DNA of 64,000 nucleotides from Pseudomonas fluorescens (GTDB lineage: Bacteria; Pseudomonadota; Gammaproteobacteria; Pseudomonadales; Pseudomonadaceae): NCBI RefSeq assembly GCF_902497855.1, contig NZ_CABVHU010000010.1, positions 124,001 to 188,000 of the forward strand, read 5' to 3'. Each line of letters opens with the position of its first letter. The stretch's first letter is position 1. Below, piece after piece: positions 27,263 to 35,670 of this stretch. The notes under the pieces were generated by a model. That model was not told where the DNA came from and did not search any database. It was given only the letters and a program-made list of their open reading frames with translations. A program made the translations under genes and the position numbers.

Positions 27263-27808
27263 ATGCGCGCCCTGATGCTCGACTTCCAGCCGCGCCGCCG
27301 CTCGGGCCCCTTGGGCTGGAGTCTGCTGGCCGGTGGCCTGGTGCTGACCCTGGGCTGCTTCTTCGTCCAGCAGCACCTCAGTGAACAGGCCGCGCAACAG
27401 CAAGGCCATCTGCAGACCGCCCAGCGCGTCCTCACCGGCGACTCCGGCGCCAAGACCAGCCTGACCCCGGCCGAAACCCGGGAGCAGGCGCAGAACCTGG
27501 CCGAGATGCGCAAGGTGTCGCAGCAACTGCGTCGGCCCTGGGAACGGCTGTTCGCCATGCTCGAAACGATGCCCCGGGATGACATCGCCTTGCTGACCCT
27601 GACCCCGGATGCGCGTAAGGGCCAGGTGCGGATCAGCGCCGAGGCACGGGACCTGGAAGCCATGCTCGCGTTCCACCAGCGCCTCGAAGCCAGCGACGAG
27701 CTGTCCGATGTGTCGCTGCTCAGCCACGAAATCGTCGTCAAATCGCCGGAGCAACCGGTGCAATTCAACCTGTCGGCCAGCTGGGAGATCGGTGATGCAA
27801 ATCTCTAG
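27263..27808 (+). CDS. PilN-like (GspL periplasmic part) assembly protein
   Basis: A 181-residue bitopic protein: a short N-terminal tail, then one membrane helix (GWSLLAGGLVLTLGCFFVQQ), a coiled segment and a ferredoxin-like PilN domain (PRDDIALLTLTPDARKGQVRISAEARDLEAML). It would link the PilM-like protein to PilO/PilP-like partners. It begins one base after the previous stop. Confidence 0.72.
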   Translation: MRALMLDFQPRRRSGPLGWSLLAGGLVLTLGCFFVQQHLSEQAAQQQGHLQTAQRVLTGDSGAKTSLTPAETREQAQNLAEMRKVSQQLRRPWERLFAMLETMPRDDIALLTLTPDARKGQVRISAEARDLEAMLAFHQRLEASDELSDVSLLSHEIVVKSPEQPVQFNLSASWEIGDANL

Positions 27809-28343
27809 ATTGATCGTCCACGAATATTTGCAAGGCCTGGGTGTACCCGGCCTGGCCGGGCTGGCAATGCTGCTGCTGGCACTGATGTATGGCCTGGTGG
27901 GCCTGATGCCGGACTGGCAGGCGTTGCAAACCCTCAGCCAGCAGACCCGCGAAGCCGGCGAGTACCTGGCCCGGGTCGAAGACGGCAGCGTCGCCGCCCC
28001 GGTGGTGCCGCAACGGCAGCTGGACGATTTTCGCAGCAAGCTGCCGTCGCAGCCCCAGGCCACGGTCGCCATCGACAAGATCTACGCGCTGGCGGCCCAG
28101 GAACGCATCACCCTGGCCCGCGGTGAATATTCCCTGGGCATCGACCCCAAGACGCATCTGGCCCGCTATCAGATCCTGCTGCCGGTGCGTGGCACCTACC
28201 CGCAACTGCGGCGCTTCCTGCATGCCTTGCTCGGCCAGTTGCCGGCGGTGGTGGTGGAGGACGTGGAGTTCCAGCGCAAGAAAATCGCCGACACCGACCT
28301 GACCGGGCGGATCCGCATGACCCTTTACCTGTCGAGGTCATGA
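27795..28343 (+). CDS. PilO/GspM-like assembly protein
   Basis: A 182-residue bitopic protein with a membrane helix (GLAGLAMLLLALMYGLVGLM), a coiled-coil region (WQALQTLSQQTREAGEYLARV) and a PilO-like end (HLARYQILLPVRGTYPQLRRFLHALLGQLP). It overlaps the PilN-like gene by 14 bases, with GGGAG upstream of ATG 27795. Confidence 0.72.
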   Translation: MQISRLIVHEYLQGLGVPGLAGLAMLLLALMYGLVGLMPDWQALQTLSQQTREAGEYLARVEDGSVAAPVVPQRQLDDFRSKLPSQPQATVAIDKIYALAAQERITLARGEYSLGIDPKTHLARYQILLPVRGTYPQLRRFLHALLGQLPAVVVEDVEFQRKKIADTDLTGRIRMTLYLSRS

Positions 28344-28861
28344 TGAATACCAAGCGCGTAGTGGGTTGGGTGGCGTTCTTTGGCGTGGCGGCGGCGCTGA
28401 CCTGGTTGCCCGATTACTGGATGCCGTCGGAGGAAGCCGAGGTCTCGGTGGCCACCGCGTCCACCTCGAGCACAGGCAAAGCCCGCGGCGCACTGCCAGC
28501 GGCGTCGGCCGCTAAAAAACCGGCGGTGGTCAAGGATCTGACCCCGGCTGGCGACCTGTTCGCCGCCCGCAGCTGGAAGGCCGCCCCGACGCTTGCCACG
28601 GTCACCGAACAACCCGTCAACGTCACCCCGGTGGTGCAAGCCCCCAGCGCACCGCCGATGCCATTCCAGTTCATTGGCAGGCTGGATGACCGTTCCGACC
28701 TGCAAGTGTTTTTGCAGAACGGCGAAAAAATATACGTCGTGCGCAAAGGGGATGTGATCGACGAAACCTGGCGGATCGAAGGCATTTCCGATGTGGAACT
28801 GAGCTTTATCTACCTGCCGCTGCATTTGTCCCAGACCTTGTCTGTGGGGAGCACGCAATGA
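28343..28861 (+). CDS. PilP/GspC-like protein
   Basis: A 172-residue protein with an N-terminal helix (VVGWVAFFGVAAALTWLP), a low-complexity Ala/Ser/Lys linker, and a C-terminal HR domain (MPFQFIGRLDDRSDLQVFLQNGEKIYVVRKGD) as in GspC and PilP, which contact the secretin. ATG 28343 is preferred over 28340 because GAGG is then 5 bases upstream. Overlaps the secretin start by 4 bases. Confidence 0.78.
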   Translation: MNTKRVVGWVAFFGVAAALTWLPDYWMPSEEAEVSVATASTSSTGKARGALPAASAAKKPAVVKDLTPAGDLFAARSWKAAPTLATVTEQPVNVTPVVQAPSAPPMPFQFIGRLDDRSDLQVFLQNGEKIYVVRKGDVIDETWRIEGISDVELSFIYLPLHLSQTLSVGSTQ

Positions 28862-30705
28862 ACAGATCCTGCCGTAATACGCTAGGCGCGCTGATGAGCC
28901 TTTGCCTGTGCACAGCGCTGACCGCGTGCAGTTCGGCGCAAGTGGCCAACGAGGAAGCGTCCGAGCTGATCGAACAGGGCCAGTACGAAGCCGGCCTGGC
29001 CCGGGTCGAGGAAGGGCTGCGGGAAAACCCTCGCGATACCGAGTTGCACCTGCTGCTCAATAGCGGCCGCGCCAAGGCGATCACCGCGTTGCTGACCCAG
29101 GCCGACACCGATCGCGCACGCAGGGATTTCGCCTCGGCACGCATGGCCTACAGCCGGGTGCTGACCATTGAGCCCAACAACCGCCGTGCCCAGGACGCCA
29201 TACGCCAACTCGACTACCTGCGCAGCATGGATGACAAGCTCGAACTGGCCCGTGGCGACCTGCGTCGCGGCGACATCTACGGCGCCGACCGCCAGGTGAA
29301 ACAAATTCTCGAACTCGACCCGAAGAATGACGGCGCGCTGGAGCTGCAAGGCAACATCCGCCTGGTGCAGAGCCGCAATGTGATCGCGTATCCACAGCTG
29401 CGCACCCGCCTGGACCGGCCGGTGACCCTGGAGTTTCGCGACGCCAACCTGAAGGTGATTTTCGAAGTGCTGTCCCAGGTCGCCGGTTTGAATTTCATCT
29501 TCGACAAGGACCTGCGCCCGGACATGAAAGCCACCATCTTCGTGCGCGACGTGCGCATTGAAGACGCCGTGGAATTACTGCTGCAACAGAACCAGCTGCA
29601 CCAGAAAGTGGTGAACGAAAACACCTTGCTGATCTACCCGGACTCGCCGCAGAAGGTCAAGGACTATCAAGAGCTGGTGATGCGCACCTTCTACCTGACC
29701 AGCATCGATGCCAACACCGCGCTGAACATGATCAAGACCATGCTCAAGACCCGCGACGTATTCGTCGATGAGCGCCTCAATACCCTGACCATGCGCGACA
29801 GCGAAGACGCCGTGCGCATGGCGGAGAAACTCCTGCAATCGCAAGACCAGTCCAACCCCGAAGTGGTGCTCGAAGTGGAGGTGATGGAAGTCGCCACCCA
29901 GCGGATTCTCGACCTGGGCCTGCAGTGGCCGAACACCTTCGGCGTGCTCAACAGCGACGGTTCGGCAGTGACCTTGCTCGATCAGCTCAAAGGCATCAAC
30001 TCCGGCCGGATCACCATCAATCCATCGCCCCAGGCCAAGATCAACGCCCAGGACAACGACATCAACACCCTGGCCAGCCCGGTGATTCGCGTCAGCAACC
30101 GCGAGCAGGCACGCATCCACATTGGTCAGCGCGTGCCGATCATCAGCGCCACCTCGGTGCCGTCGACCCAGGGCCCGGTGATCACCGAAAGCGTCACTTA
30201 CCTGGATGTCGGCCTGAAACTGGAAGTGCAGCCGACCGTGCACCTGAACAACGAAGTGGCGATCAAGATCGCCCTGGAAGTGAGTAACGCCACCCCGCTG
30301 GAACCGACCCGCCAGGGCACGATTCCGGTGCAGGTCGACACCCGCAACGCCCAGACCACCCTGCGCCTGCATGACGGCGAAACCCAGATTCTCGCCGGCC
30401 TGATGCGCAACGACCATGGCGCTACCGGCAACAAGATCCCTGGCTTTGGCGACATTCCCGGGTTGGGCCGTTTGTTCGGCAGCAACAAGGACACCATCGG
30501 CAAGTCGGAACTGGTGCTGTCGATCACCCCGCGGATCGTGCGCAACCTGCCATACCAGAGCCCGTCGGACATGGAGTTCCCTACCGGCACCGAAACCAGC
30601 ATGCACATCCAGGCGCCGGACCGTCGGCTGGAATCTGCTGCTGCGCCTGCGGCGATCGATCGGCCGGTCGCGGTCACCACCCAAGTCGTTATCGAGAAGC
30701 CTTGA
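28858..30705 (+). CDS. gspD: Secretin (GspD/MshL-type) lipoprotein
   Basis: A 615-residue outer-membrane channel. The N-terminus is a lipoprotein signal with lipobox LTACS. Residues ~25-165 form TPR-like helices (LIEQGQYEAGLARVEEGLRENPRDTELHLLL), an unusual extra domain for a secretin. Next are STN/N1 domains (LEFRDANLKVIFEVLSQVAGLNFIFDKDL) and the secretin core (VEVMEVATQRILDLGLQWP; QRVPIISATSVPS; GFGDIPGLGRLFGSN; SELVLSITPRIV). A lipobox suggests self-piloting to the outer membrane. Confidence 0.92.
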   Translation: MNRSCRNTLGALMSLCLCTALTACSSAQVANEEASELIEQGQYEAGLARVEEGLRENPRDTELHLLLNSGRAKAITALLTQADTDRARRDFASARMAYSRVLTIEPNNRRAQDAIRQLDYLRSMDDKLELARGDLRRGDIYGADRQVKQILELDPKNDGALELQGNIRLVQSRNVIAYPQLRTRLDRPVTLEFRDANLKVIFEVLSQVAGLNFIFDKDLRPDMKATIFVRDVRIEDAVELLLQQNQLHQKVVNENTLLIYPDSPQKVKDYQELVMRTFYLTSIDANTALNMIKTMLKTRDVFVDERLNTLTMRDSEDAVRMAEKLLQSQDQSNPEVVLEVEVMEVATQRILDLGLQWPNTFGVLNSDGSAVTLLDQLKGINSGRITINPSPQAKINAQDNDINTLASPVIRVSNREQARIHIGQRVPIISATSVPSTQGPVITESVTYLDVGLKLEVQPTVHLNNEVAIKIALEVSNATPLEPTRQGTIPVQVDTRNAQTTLRLHDGETQILAGLMRNDHGATGNKIPGFGDIPGLGRLFGSNKDTIGKSELVLSITPRIVRNLPYQSPSDMEFPTGTETSMHIQAPDRRLESAAAPAAIDRPVAVTTQVVIEKP

Positions 30706-30707
30706 TC

Positions 30708-31181
30708 ATGAACGCCTCGCAACGTGGTTTCACCCTGATCGAAGTCGTGGTGACGCTGGCCCTGATCGGCCTGCTGGCCGGTATGGCCGCGCCGCTGACC
30801 GAGACGGTGGTGCGCCGGGGCAAGGAGCAGGAGTTGCGCACGGCGCTGTACCAGATTCGCGACGCCATCGACGCCTACAAACGCGCCTTCGACGCCGGTT
30901 ACATCGAGAAGTCGCTGAACAACAGCGGCTATCCACCCAGCCTGCAAGTGCTGGTGGACGGCGTGCGCGATGTGCGCAGCGCCAAGGGCGCCAAGTTCTA
31001 TTTCCTGCGTCGTGTGCCCCGGGACCCGCTGGCCACGGTCAAGCGCGACGACGAAGGCGGCTGGGGCTTGCGTTCCTATGACAGTACGGCTCAAAGCCCG
31101 CGGGAGGGCGAAGACGTCTTTGACGTCTACTCCCAGGCGCGCGGCAAGGGTCTCAACGGCATCGCCTACCGGGAGTGGTGA
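30708..31181 (+). CDS. Type II secretion minor pseudopilin
   Basis: A 157-residue pseudopilin: cleavage site RGFTLIEVVVTLALIGLLAG, then GKEQELRTALYQIRDAIDAYKRAFDAGYIEKSLNN, resembling GspG in its stem. Starts at ATG 30708; this is the second of four pseudopilins in the window. It may be a structural subunit or an initiator. Confidence 0.88.
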   Translation: MNASQRGFTLIEVVVTLALIGLLAGMAAPLTETVVRRGKEQELRTALYQIRDAIDAYKRAFDAGYIEKSLNNSGYPPSLQVLVDGVRDVRSAKGAKFYFLRRVPRDPLATVKRDDEGGWGLRSYDSTAQSPREGEDVFDVYSQARGKGLNGIAYREW

Positions 31182-31184
31182 CTT

Positions 31185-31559
31185 ATGCATCGGCAAAAGG
31201 GTTTCACCCTGCTGGAACTGATGGTGGTCATGGCAATCATCGCGACGCTGATGACCATCGCCTTGCCCCGTTATTTCAACAGCCTCGAGGCCTCGAAGGA
31301 GACCACCCTGCGCCAAAGCCTGTCGGCGATGCGCGAGGCGCTGGACCACTACTACGGCGACACCGGGCGCTACCCCGATTCCATCGAACAACTGGTGGAG
31401 CAGCGTTACCTGCGCAACCCGCCGATGGACCCGATTGCCGAGCGCAAGGACCTGTGGGTCCTGGTGGCACCGCCGGACGGGGTACCGGGCGGGGTCGCCG
31501 ATATCAAGAGCGGTGCCACAGGGAGGGCGCGTGATGGCAGCCTTTATGCCGAGTGGTAG
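31185..31559 (+). CDS. Type II secretion pseudopilin
   Basis: A 124-residue pseudopilin with cleavage site KGFTLLELMVVMAIIATLM and a short GspG-like body (LRQSLSAMREALDHYYGDTGRYPDSIEQLVEQRYL; DPIAERKDLWVLV). Begins 3 bases after the previous stop. Overlaps the following gene. Confidence 0.88.
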   Translation: MHRQKGFTLLELMVVMAIIATLMTIALPRYFNSLEASKETTLRQSLSAMREALDHYYGDTGRYPDSIEQLVEQRYLRNPPMDPIAERKDLWVLVAPPDGVPGGVADIKSGATGRARDGSLYAEW

Positions 31560-32070
31560 GCCTTCGGACCAGGCGGGTTTCACCTACCTGGGCGTGCTGT
31601 TCCTGATCATGGTGATGGGCATGGGCCTGGCCAGTGCCGGCGAATTATGGTCGAGCGCCTCGCGCCGTGATCGTGAACGCCAGTTGCTCTGGGTCGGTAC
31701 CCAATATGCCCAGGCCTTGCGCAGCTATTACCGCAGTTCGCCGGGCCTGGCGCAGTACCCCAAAGAACTGGCGGACCTGTTGCAGGACGAACGTTTCCCC
31801 AACGCCAAACACCATATCCGCCAGCTGTACCCGGACCCGATCGGGGGCGGCGAATGGACGCTGATGCGCGGTTTCGACGGGCGCATCACCGGCCTCTACA
31901 GCCCCTCGACGGACAAGCCGCTCAAACAGGCGGATTTCCCCAGTCAATGGTCGGACTTCACCGGCATGGCCAGTTACAAGGACTGGCAGTTCGTGGCCGA
32001 GAAGGCGTTCCTCGAGGGCACGTCGGGGCCGAAAAGTCCGTCCCGGTCACCACAAGGGGTGATGCCATGA
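31534..32070 (+). CDS. Type II secretion pseudopilin (atypical leader)
   Basis: A 178-residue pseudopilin-like protein. The leader is longer (about 13 residues) and the cleavage site reads QAGFTYLGVLFLIMVMGMGLAS, with no Glu at position 5 of the mature protein. GspK-type subunits also lack this Glu, so it may cap the pseudopilus tip. Body: RRDRERQLLWVGTQYAQALRSYYRSSPG. ATG 31534 has GGAGG 8 bases upstream. Its stop overlaps csgE by 4 bases. Confidence 0.82.
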   Translation: MAAFMPSGRPSDQAGFTYLGVLFLIMVMGMGLASAGELWSSASRRDRERQLLWVGTQYAQALRSYYRSSPGLAQYPKELADLLQDERFPNAKHHIRQLYPDPIGGGEWTLMRGFDGRITGLYSPSTDKPLKQADFPSQWSDFTGMASYKDWQFVAEKAFLEGTSGPKSPSRSPQGVMP

Positions 32071-32456
32071 ACAGATTCTGCCTGGCCCTGATCCTGCTGC
32101 TGGCGACGCCGTTTGCCGCGGCCGCCGAAGAGGACGAAATGATGGGCTTTATCGTCGATGACACCATCTCGCACATCGGCCACGAGTTTTATTACGCGTT
32201 CAGTGAACGCCTGCGCGCCACCAGCCCCATGGATTTCAACCTGGTGGTACGCGAACGACCTTCCGCACGCTGGGGCAGCCTGGTGACCGTGGAATACCAA
32301 CAGCGTTTGGTGTATCGGCGCTTTCTGCCGCCGAACACTGTGGAGCTCAAGGAGGAGGCGTCCGACGCCGCCGACTGGGTGCGCGGGCAGATCGTCAAAC
32401 GCAAGCTGGAAGCCTTGTTGCAGGACACCACGGACCTAGAGAGGGACGAATTATGA
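32067..32456 (+). CDS. csgE: Curli assembly protein CsgE
   Basis: A 129-residue secreted protein with signal peptide NRFCLALILLLATPFAAAA and the CsgE signature GFIVDDTISHIGHEFYYAFSERLR. CsgE caps the periplasmic mouth of CsgG and selects curlin subunits. Coupled to the pseudopilin upstream (4-base overlap) and to csgF. Confidence 0.95.
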   Translation: MNRFCLALILLLATPFAAAAEEDEMMGFIVDDTISHIGHEFYYAFSERLRATSPMDFNLVVRERPSARWGSLVTVEYQQRLVYRRFLPPNTVELKEEASDAADWVRGQIVKRKLEALLQDTTDLERDEL

Positions 32457-32887
32457 AAACGAGAACATTGTTGCACCGCCCCGGGCTGTCATTGGCCGCC
32501 ATCTGCTTGCTCGGGCTGGCCAGTGGCGGTCTGGTCCAGGCCACGGAGCTGGTGTACACACCGATCAACCCGACGTTCGGCGGCAACCCGTTGAACGGAA
32601 CCTGGCTGCTCAACAAAGCCCAGTCGCAAAACGACCACGACGATCCGGACTTGAAAGACCGGGCCTCGCTGGCCGGGACCTCAGCCCTCGAACGCTTCAG
32701 CAGCCAGCTGCAATCGCGGTTGCTGGGACAGTTGCTGGACAACATCTCCACCGGCAACACGGGGAGCCTGTCCACCGACGCTTTTATCGTCAACGTCATC
32801 GACGACTCCGGCGCACTGACCATTGAAGTGACCGACCGCGCGACCGGCGAAATTTCGGAAATCCAGGTGAATGGCCTGGCCCCTTGA
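32453..32887 (+). CDS. csgF: Curli assembly protein CsgF
   Basis: A 144-residue secreted protein with signal peptide and the CsgF opening TELVYTPINPTFGGNPLNG, followed by the expected C-terminal domain (DAFIVNVIDDSGALTIEVTDRATGE). CsgF sits at the outer mouth of CsgG and hands the fibre to the nucleator. Overlaps csgE by 4 bases. Confidence 0.95.
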   Translation: MKTRTLLHRPGLSLAAICLLGLASGGLVQATELVYTPINPTFGGNPLNGTWLLNKAQSQNDHDDPDLKDRASLAGTSALERFSSQLQSRLLGQLLDNISTGNTGSLSTDAFIVNVIDDSGALTIEVTDRATGEISEIQVNGLAP

Positions 32888-32916
32888 GGGGGCTCGGTCA
32901 ATGGGGAGACAAGGAC

Positions 32917-33783
32917 ATGAAAAAGATCATTGCGCTAGGGCTGATGTTGGCGGCATTACAAGGGTGCAGTCTGCGCGAGCCGATGTCGGCGGAGCAGGAC
33001 ACCGAAACCCCGACCCTGACACCTCGGGCGTCGACCTATTACGACTTGCTGAACATGCCACGACCCAAGGGCCGGTTGATGGCGGTGGTGTACGGCTTCC
33101 GGGATCAGACCGGGCAGTACAAACCGACCCCGGCCAGTTCCTTTTCCACCAGCGTGACCCAGGGCGCGGCGAGCATGTTGATGGATGCGATGCAGGCCAG
33201 TGGCTGGTTCGTGGTGCTGGAACGCGAGGGGCTGCAGAACCTGCTGACCGAACGCAAGATCATCCGCGCCTCGCAGAAAAAGCCGAATACGCCGATGAAT
33301 ATCCAGGGTGAATTGCCACCGCTGCAGGCGGCGAACATGATGCTCGAGGGCGGGATCATTGCGTACGACACCAACGTGCGCAGCGGCGGGGAAGGGGCCG
33401 GTTACCTGGGCATCGACGTTTCTCGCGAATATCGGGTGGATCAGGTCACGGTGAACCTGCGGGCGGTGGATGTGCGCAGCGGGCAGATCCTGGCCAACGT
33501 GATGACCAGCAAGACCATCTACTCCGTGGCGCGCAGTGCCGGGGTGTTCAAGTTTATCGAGTTCAAGAAGTTGCTTGAGGCCGAGGTCGGCTACACCACG
33601 AACGAGCCGGCGCAGTTGTGTGTGCTGTCGGCGATCGAGGCGGCGGTGGGGCATCTGTTGGCCCAGGGGATTGAACGCAAGATGTGGCAGGTGGCGGGGG
33701 ACAAGACGGCGCCGCTGCAGGATGAGACGCTGGATCGGTATTTGACTCAGGCCAAGGTGGTGCCTGAGGGTGGGGATGAGTGA
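32917..33783 (+). CDS. csgG: Curli export channel lipoprotein CsgG
   Basis: A 288-residue lipoprotein (lipobox LQGCS) of the CsgG family: ASTYYDLLNMPRPKGRLMAVVYGFRDQTGQYK, then FVVLEREGLQNLLTERKIIRA and GAGYLGIDVSREYRVDQVTVNLRAVDVRSGQIL. It forms the outer-membrane nonamer for curlin export. Last gene of the operon that begins with the response regulator at 24168. Confidence 0.95.
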   Translation: MKKIIALGLMLAALQGCSLREPMSAEQDTETPTLTPRASTYYDLLNMPRPKGRLMAVVYGFRDQTGQYKPTPASSFSTSVTQGAASMLMDAMQASGWFVVLEREGLQNLLTERKIIRASQKKPNTPMNIQGELPPLQAANMMLEGGIIAYDTNVRSGGEGAGYLGIDVSREYRVDQVTVNLRAVDVRSGQILANVMTSKTIYSVARSAGVFKFIEFKKLLEAEVGYTTNEPAQLCVLSAIEAAVGHLLAQGIERKMWQVAGDKTAPLQDETLDRYLTQAKVVPEGGDE

Positions 33784-34195
33784 ACGTGGCGGCCTTCGGG
33801 CCGACCAGGTTCTTGTTGGTTGAGTACATATCCGTTGCTGCGGTAACGGCGGCTTATGGTTTCGCCCTTACGGCGAGTCCCTTTTGGCAAACGCCCCAAA
33901 AGGAACCAAAAGGTCTCGCCCCGGCGTCCGGCCCCTCGCTAAGGCTCGGGGTTCCTTCGCTCCGGTATTCATCCGGGGACACAGCCCGCAGGTTGGCTTC
34001 GCTACGACCTACATGCAGCGTGTTCGACTGCGTCGAACGGCGCTGCGCGCCACTCCCCGGATGAACACCTCCACTCAGCCTCCCGAAGGGGCGGGTGGAT
34101 CAAGATCAAGAGCTGCAGGCGAGCTAACGCTCGGCCTGATGAGTGGTGAAGAGCGCAGGTGTACGCCGATTCTGTGTAATTGAATGGACTCGCCC
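33784..34195. repeat. Pseudomonas-type intergenic repeat (no gene)
   Basis: A block with inverted parts (CCTTCGGGCCGA; TTTCGCCCTTACGGCGAG; ACGCCCCAAAAGGAACCAAAAGG; GGCCCCTCGCTAAGGCTCGGGG; CCCGAAGGGGCGGG). I recognise it as a high-copy Pseudomonas intergenic element from memory; a genome copy count would confirm. Short open frames across it (33780-34064, 33884-34183) look like the typical false calls on this element. Confidence 0.55.
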
Positions 34196-34210
34196 AAGCC
34201 GAGGCGGCCT

Positions 34211-34632
34211 GACAGCCGACCTGATCCTGCGGATCTACCCGGACCTTGTAGGAGCTGGCTTGCCAGCGAAGGCGGCCTGACAGCCGACCTGATCCTGCGG
34301 ATCTACCCGGACCTTGTAGGAGCTGGCTTGCCAGCGAAGGCGGCCTGACAGCCGACCTGATCTTGCGGATCTACCCGGACCTTGTAGGAGCTGGCTTGCC
34401 AGCGAAGGCGGCCTGACAGCCGACCTGATCTTGCGGATCTACCCGGACCTTGTAGGAGCTGGCTTGCCAGCGAAGGCGGCCTGACAGCCGACCTGATCCT
34501 GCGGATCTACCCGGACCTTGTAGGAGCTGGCTTGCCAGCGAAGGCGGCCTGACAGCCGACCTGATCTTGCGGATCTACCCGGACCTTGTAGGAGCTGGCT
34601 TGCCAGCGAAGGCGGCCTGACAGCCGACCTGA
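34211..34632. repeat. 68-bp tandem repeat array, about 6 units
   Basis: The phrase GACAGCCGACCTGAT recurs at 34211, 34279, 34347, 34415, 34483, 34551 and 34619, an exact period of 68. Each unit contains one REP half-palindrome (TGTAGGAGCTGGCTTGCCAG) in the same direction. Units differ mainly at one base, reading GATCCTGCGG in units 1, 2 and 5 and GATCTTGCGG in units 3, 4 and 6. Likely made by recent tandem duplication and prone to copy change. Confidence 0.95.
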
Positions 34633-34930
34633 TTCCACAGATGTCCCCAGATCTCTTGTGGGAGCGAGACCGGCTTGCCTGCGAAGGCGGCAGCCAGCCA
34701 GTTTTGTACGGGAGCATGTAATCATCTGTAGGACTGACTTGAGGCTACATCGCCTTGCGCCATTGCCTACAACTACGCCAGAATCCGCCGGCTTGTGCGC
34801 TTTGTCCCTGGTCTTTATCGTTGCCCGATCGCTGCCAATTCAGCGATCGGGTTTAGCGATCCGAACAGTTACAGGGAGCAACAGCACTCCACTCTTTTTT
34901 GCAGGTTTTTTATGTCTGCAATTTGATCAT
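34633..34930. other. Intergenic stretch with hairpin
   Basis: No gene is seen. CGATCGCTG-CCAATT-CAGCGATCG at about 34827-34851 is a perfect 9-bp stem followed by GGGTTT, and a T-run (CTCTTTTTT) is seen at about 34892. It may belong to the transcript leader of the DUF6124 gene. Confidence 0.5.
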
Positions 34931-35006
34931 GGCGGCTGTGCGTCGGAGACTTTCGGGTCTGCCGGGTTCTCCTGTACCCCGGTTCGCTAACCTTCGTACA
35001 GCCGCC
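34931..35006 (+). ncRNA. Structured 5' leader of the DUF6124 gene
   Basis: GGCGGCTGTGCG (34931-34942) pairs with CGTACAGCCGCC (34995-35006) over 12 bp with one G-U, enclosing a second stem (CCGGGT / ACCCCGG). The gene starts 58 bases after the outer stem. It looks like a cis-acting RNA; function unknown. Confidence 0.5.
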
Positions 35007-35063
35007 ACCCTTGCTTGTTTAGCGACAGGTCATGGTGGTTTCATTTTTTACAGGAGCTTCACC

Positions 35064-35393
35064 ATGCCCAAACCGACGCCGAATCCCCCGGGATCGCAAA
35101 CTGAAAGCACTAACGCCAGCTGCGCCTCCAACCTTCACCTCAAACCCGCCATCCTCAAAACATGCGCTCCCCACAAACCCAGCACAGTGTTCGTCATCGC
35201 CCCGGATATCGATACCGAAAGCCTGTTGGCCCACGCCTGTGAGTCGTTGGCGTCCGCGAGTGTCATGGCCAGTGATTTCGCGACATTTGTCGAGGGTCCG
35301 CAGCGCAGCATGGTGTTGGGCATCCAGCAGGTCATCATGCTGGCTGATCTGGCAGTCAACCGGGCACTGGATAACCTCGATCCCCAAGGTTGA
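35064..35393 (+). CDS. DUF6124 (DUF3077-like) small protein
   Basis: A 109-residue protein of a Pseudomonas-restricted family: the opening MPKPTPNPP and the motif PDIDTESLLAHACESLASASVMASDFATFV, then VLGIQQVIMLADLAVNRALDNLD are typical. Function unknown. AGGAG lies 8 bases before ATG 35064. It stands alone behind a structured leader. Confidence 0.85.
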   Translation: MPKPTPNPPGSQTESTNASCASNLHLKPAILKTCAPHKPSTVFVIAPDIDTESLLAHACESLASASVMASDFATFVEGPQRSMVLGIQQVIMLADLAVNRALDNLDPQG

Positions 35394-35479
35394 ATCCTCA
35401 AGCACAGGAACTCGTCAGGTGGATCGCGTTGCGATGACATCCTGACAGCCGACAATCAATTTCGACCGTACTCGATCCA

Positions 35480-35587
35480 CTGTAGGCGCTGGCTTTTCGG
35501 ATCGCTGCACCGCAGCGAAGGCGATTTCACATTCAACGATGATGTTGACTGATCAGCCGCCTTCGCTGGCAAGCCAGCTCCTACAGG
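35480..35587. repeat. REP pair
   Basis: A decayed left half (CTGTAGGCGCTGGCTTTTCGG, with an inserted CGGATCGCTGCACCGCAGCGAAGGCG variant) faces an intact right half (GGCAAGCCAGCTCCTACAGG). Confidence 0.8.
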
Positions 35588-35620
35588 GATCTGCGGCGCA
35601 CACTCAGTCCATGTGGACGA

Positions 35621-35660
35621 AAAAAAACCGCGATCCTTAAAAAGAGTCGCGGTTTTTTTT
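35621..35660. terminator. Bidirectional rho-independent terminator
   Basis: AAAAAACCGCGA ... TCGCGGTTTTTT forms an 11-12 bp stem with A- and T-runs on both sides. It ends the curlin operon coming from the right (last stop at 35671) and could also stop transcripts from the left. Confidence 0.93.
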
Positions 35661-35670
35661 GTTGACGAAA

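Noticed and set aside
33780..34183. Two small open frames after csgG
   Set aside because: They lie on an intergenic repeat typical of Pseudomonas and are known as false calls of this kind.
34211..34632. Possible CRISPR array
   Set aside because: Units are contiguous 68-bp copies without unique spacers, and no cas genes are near.
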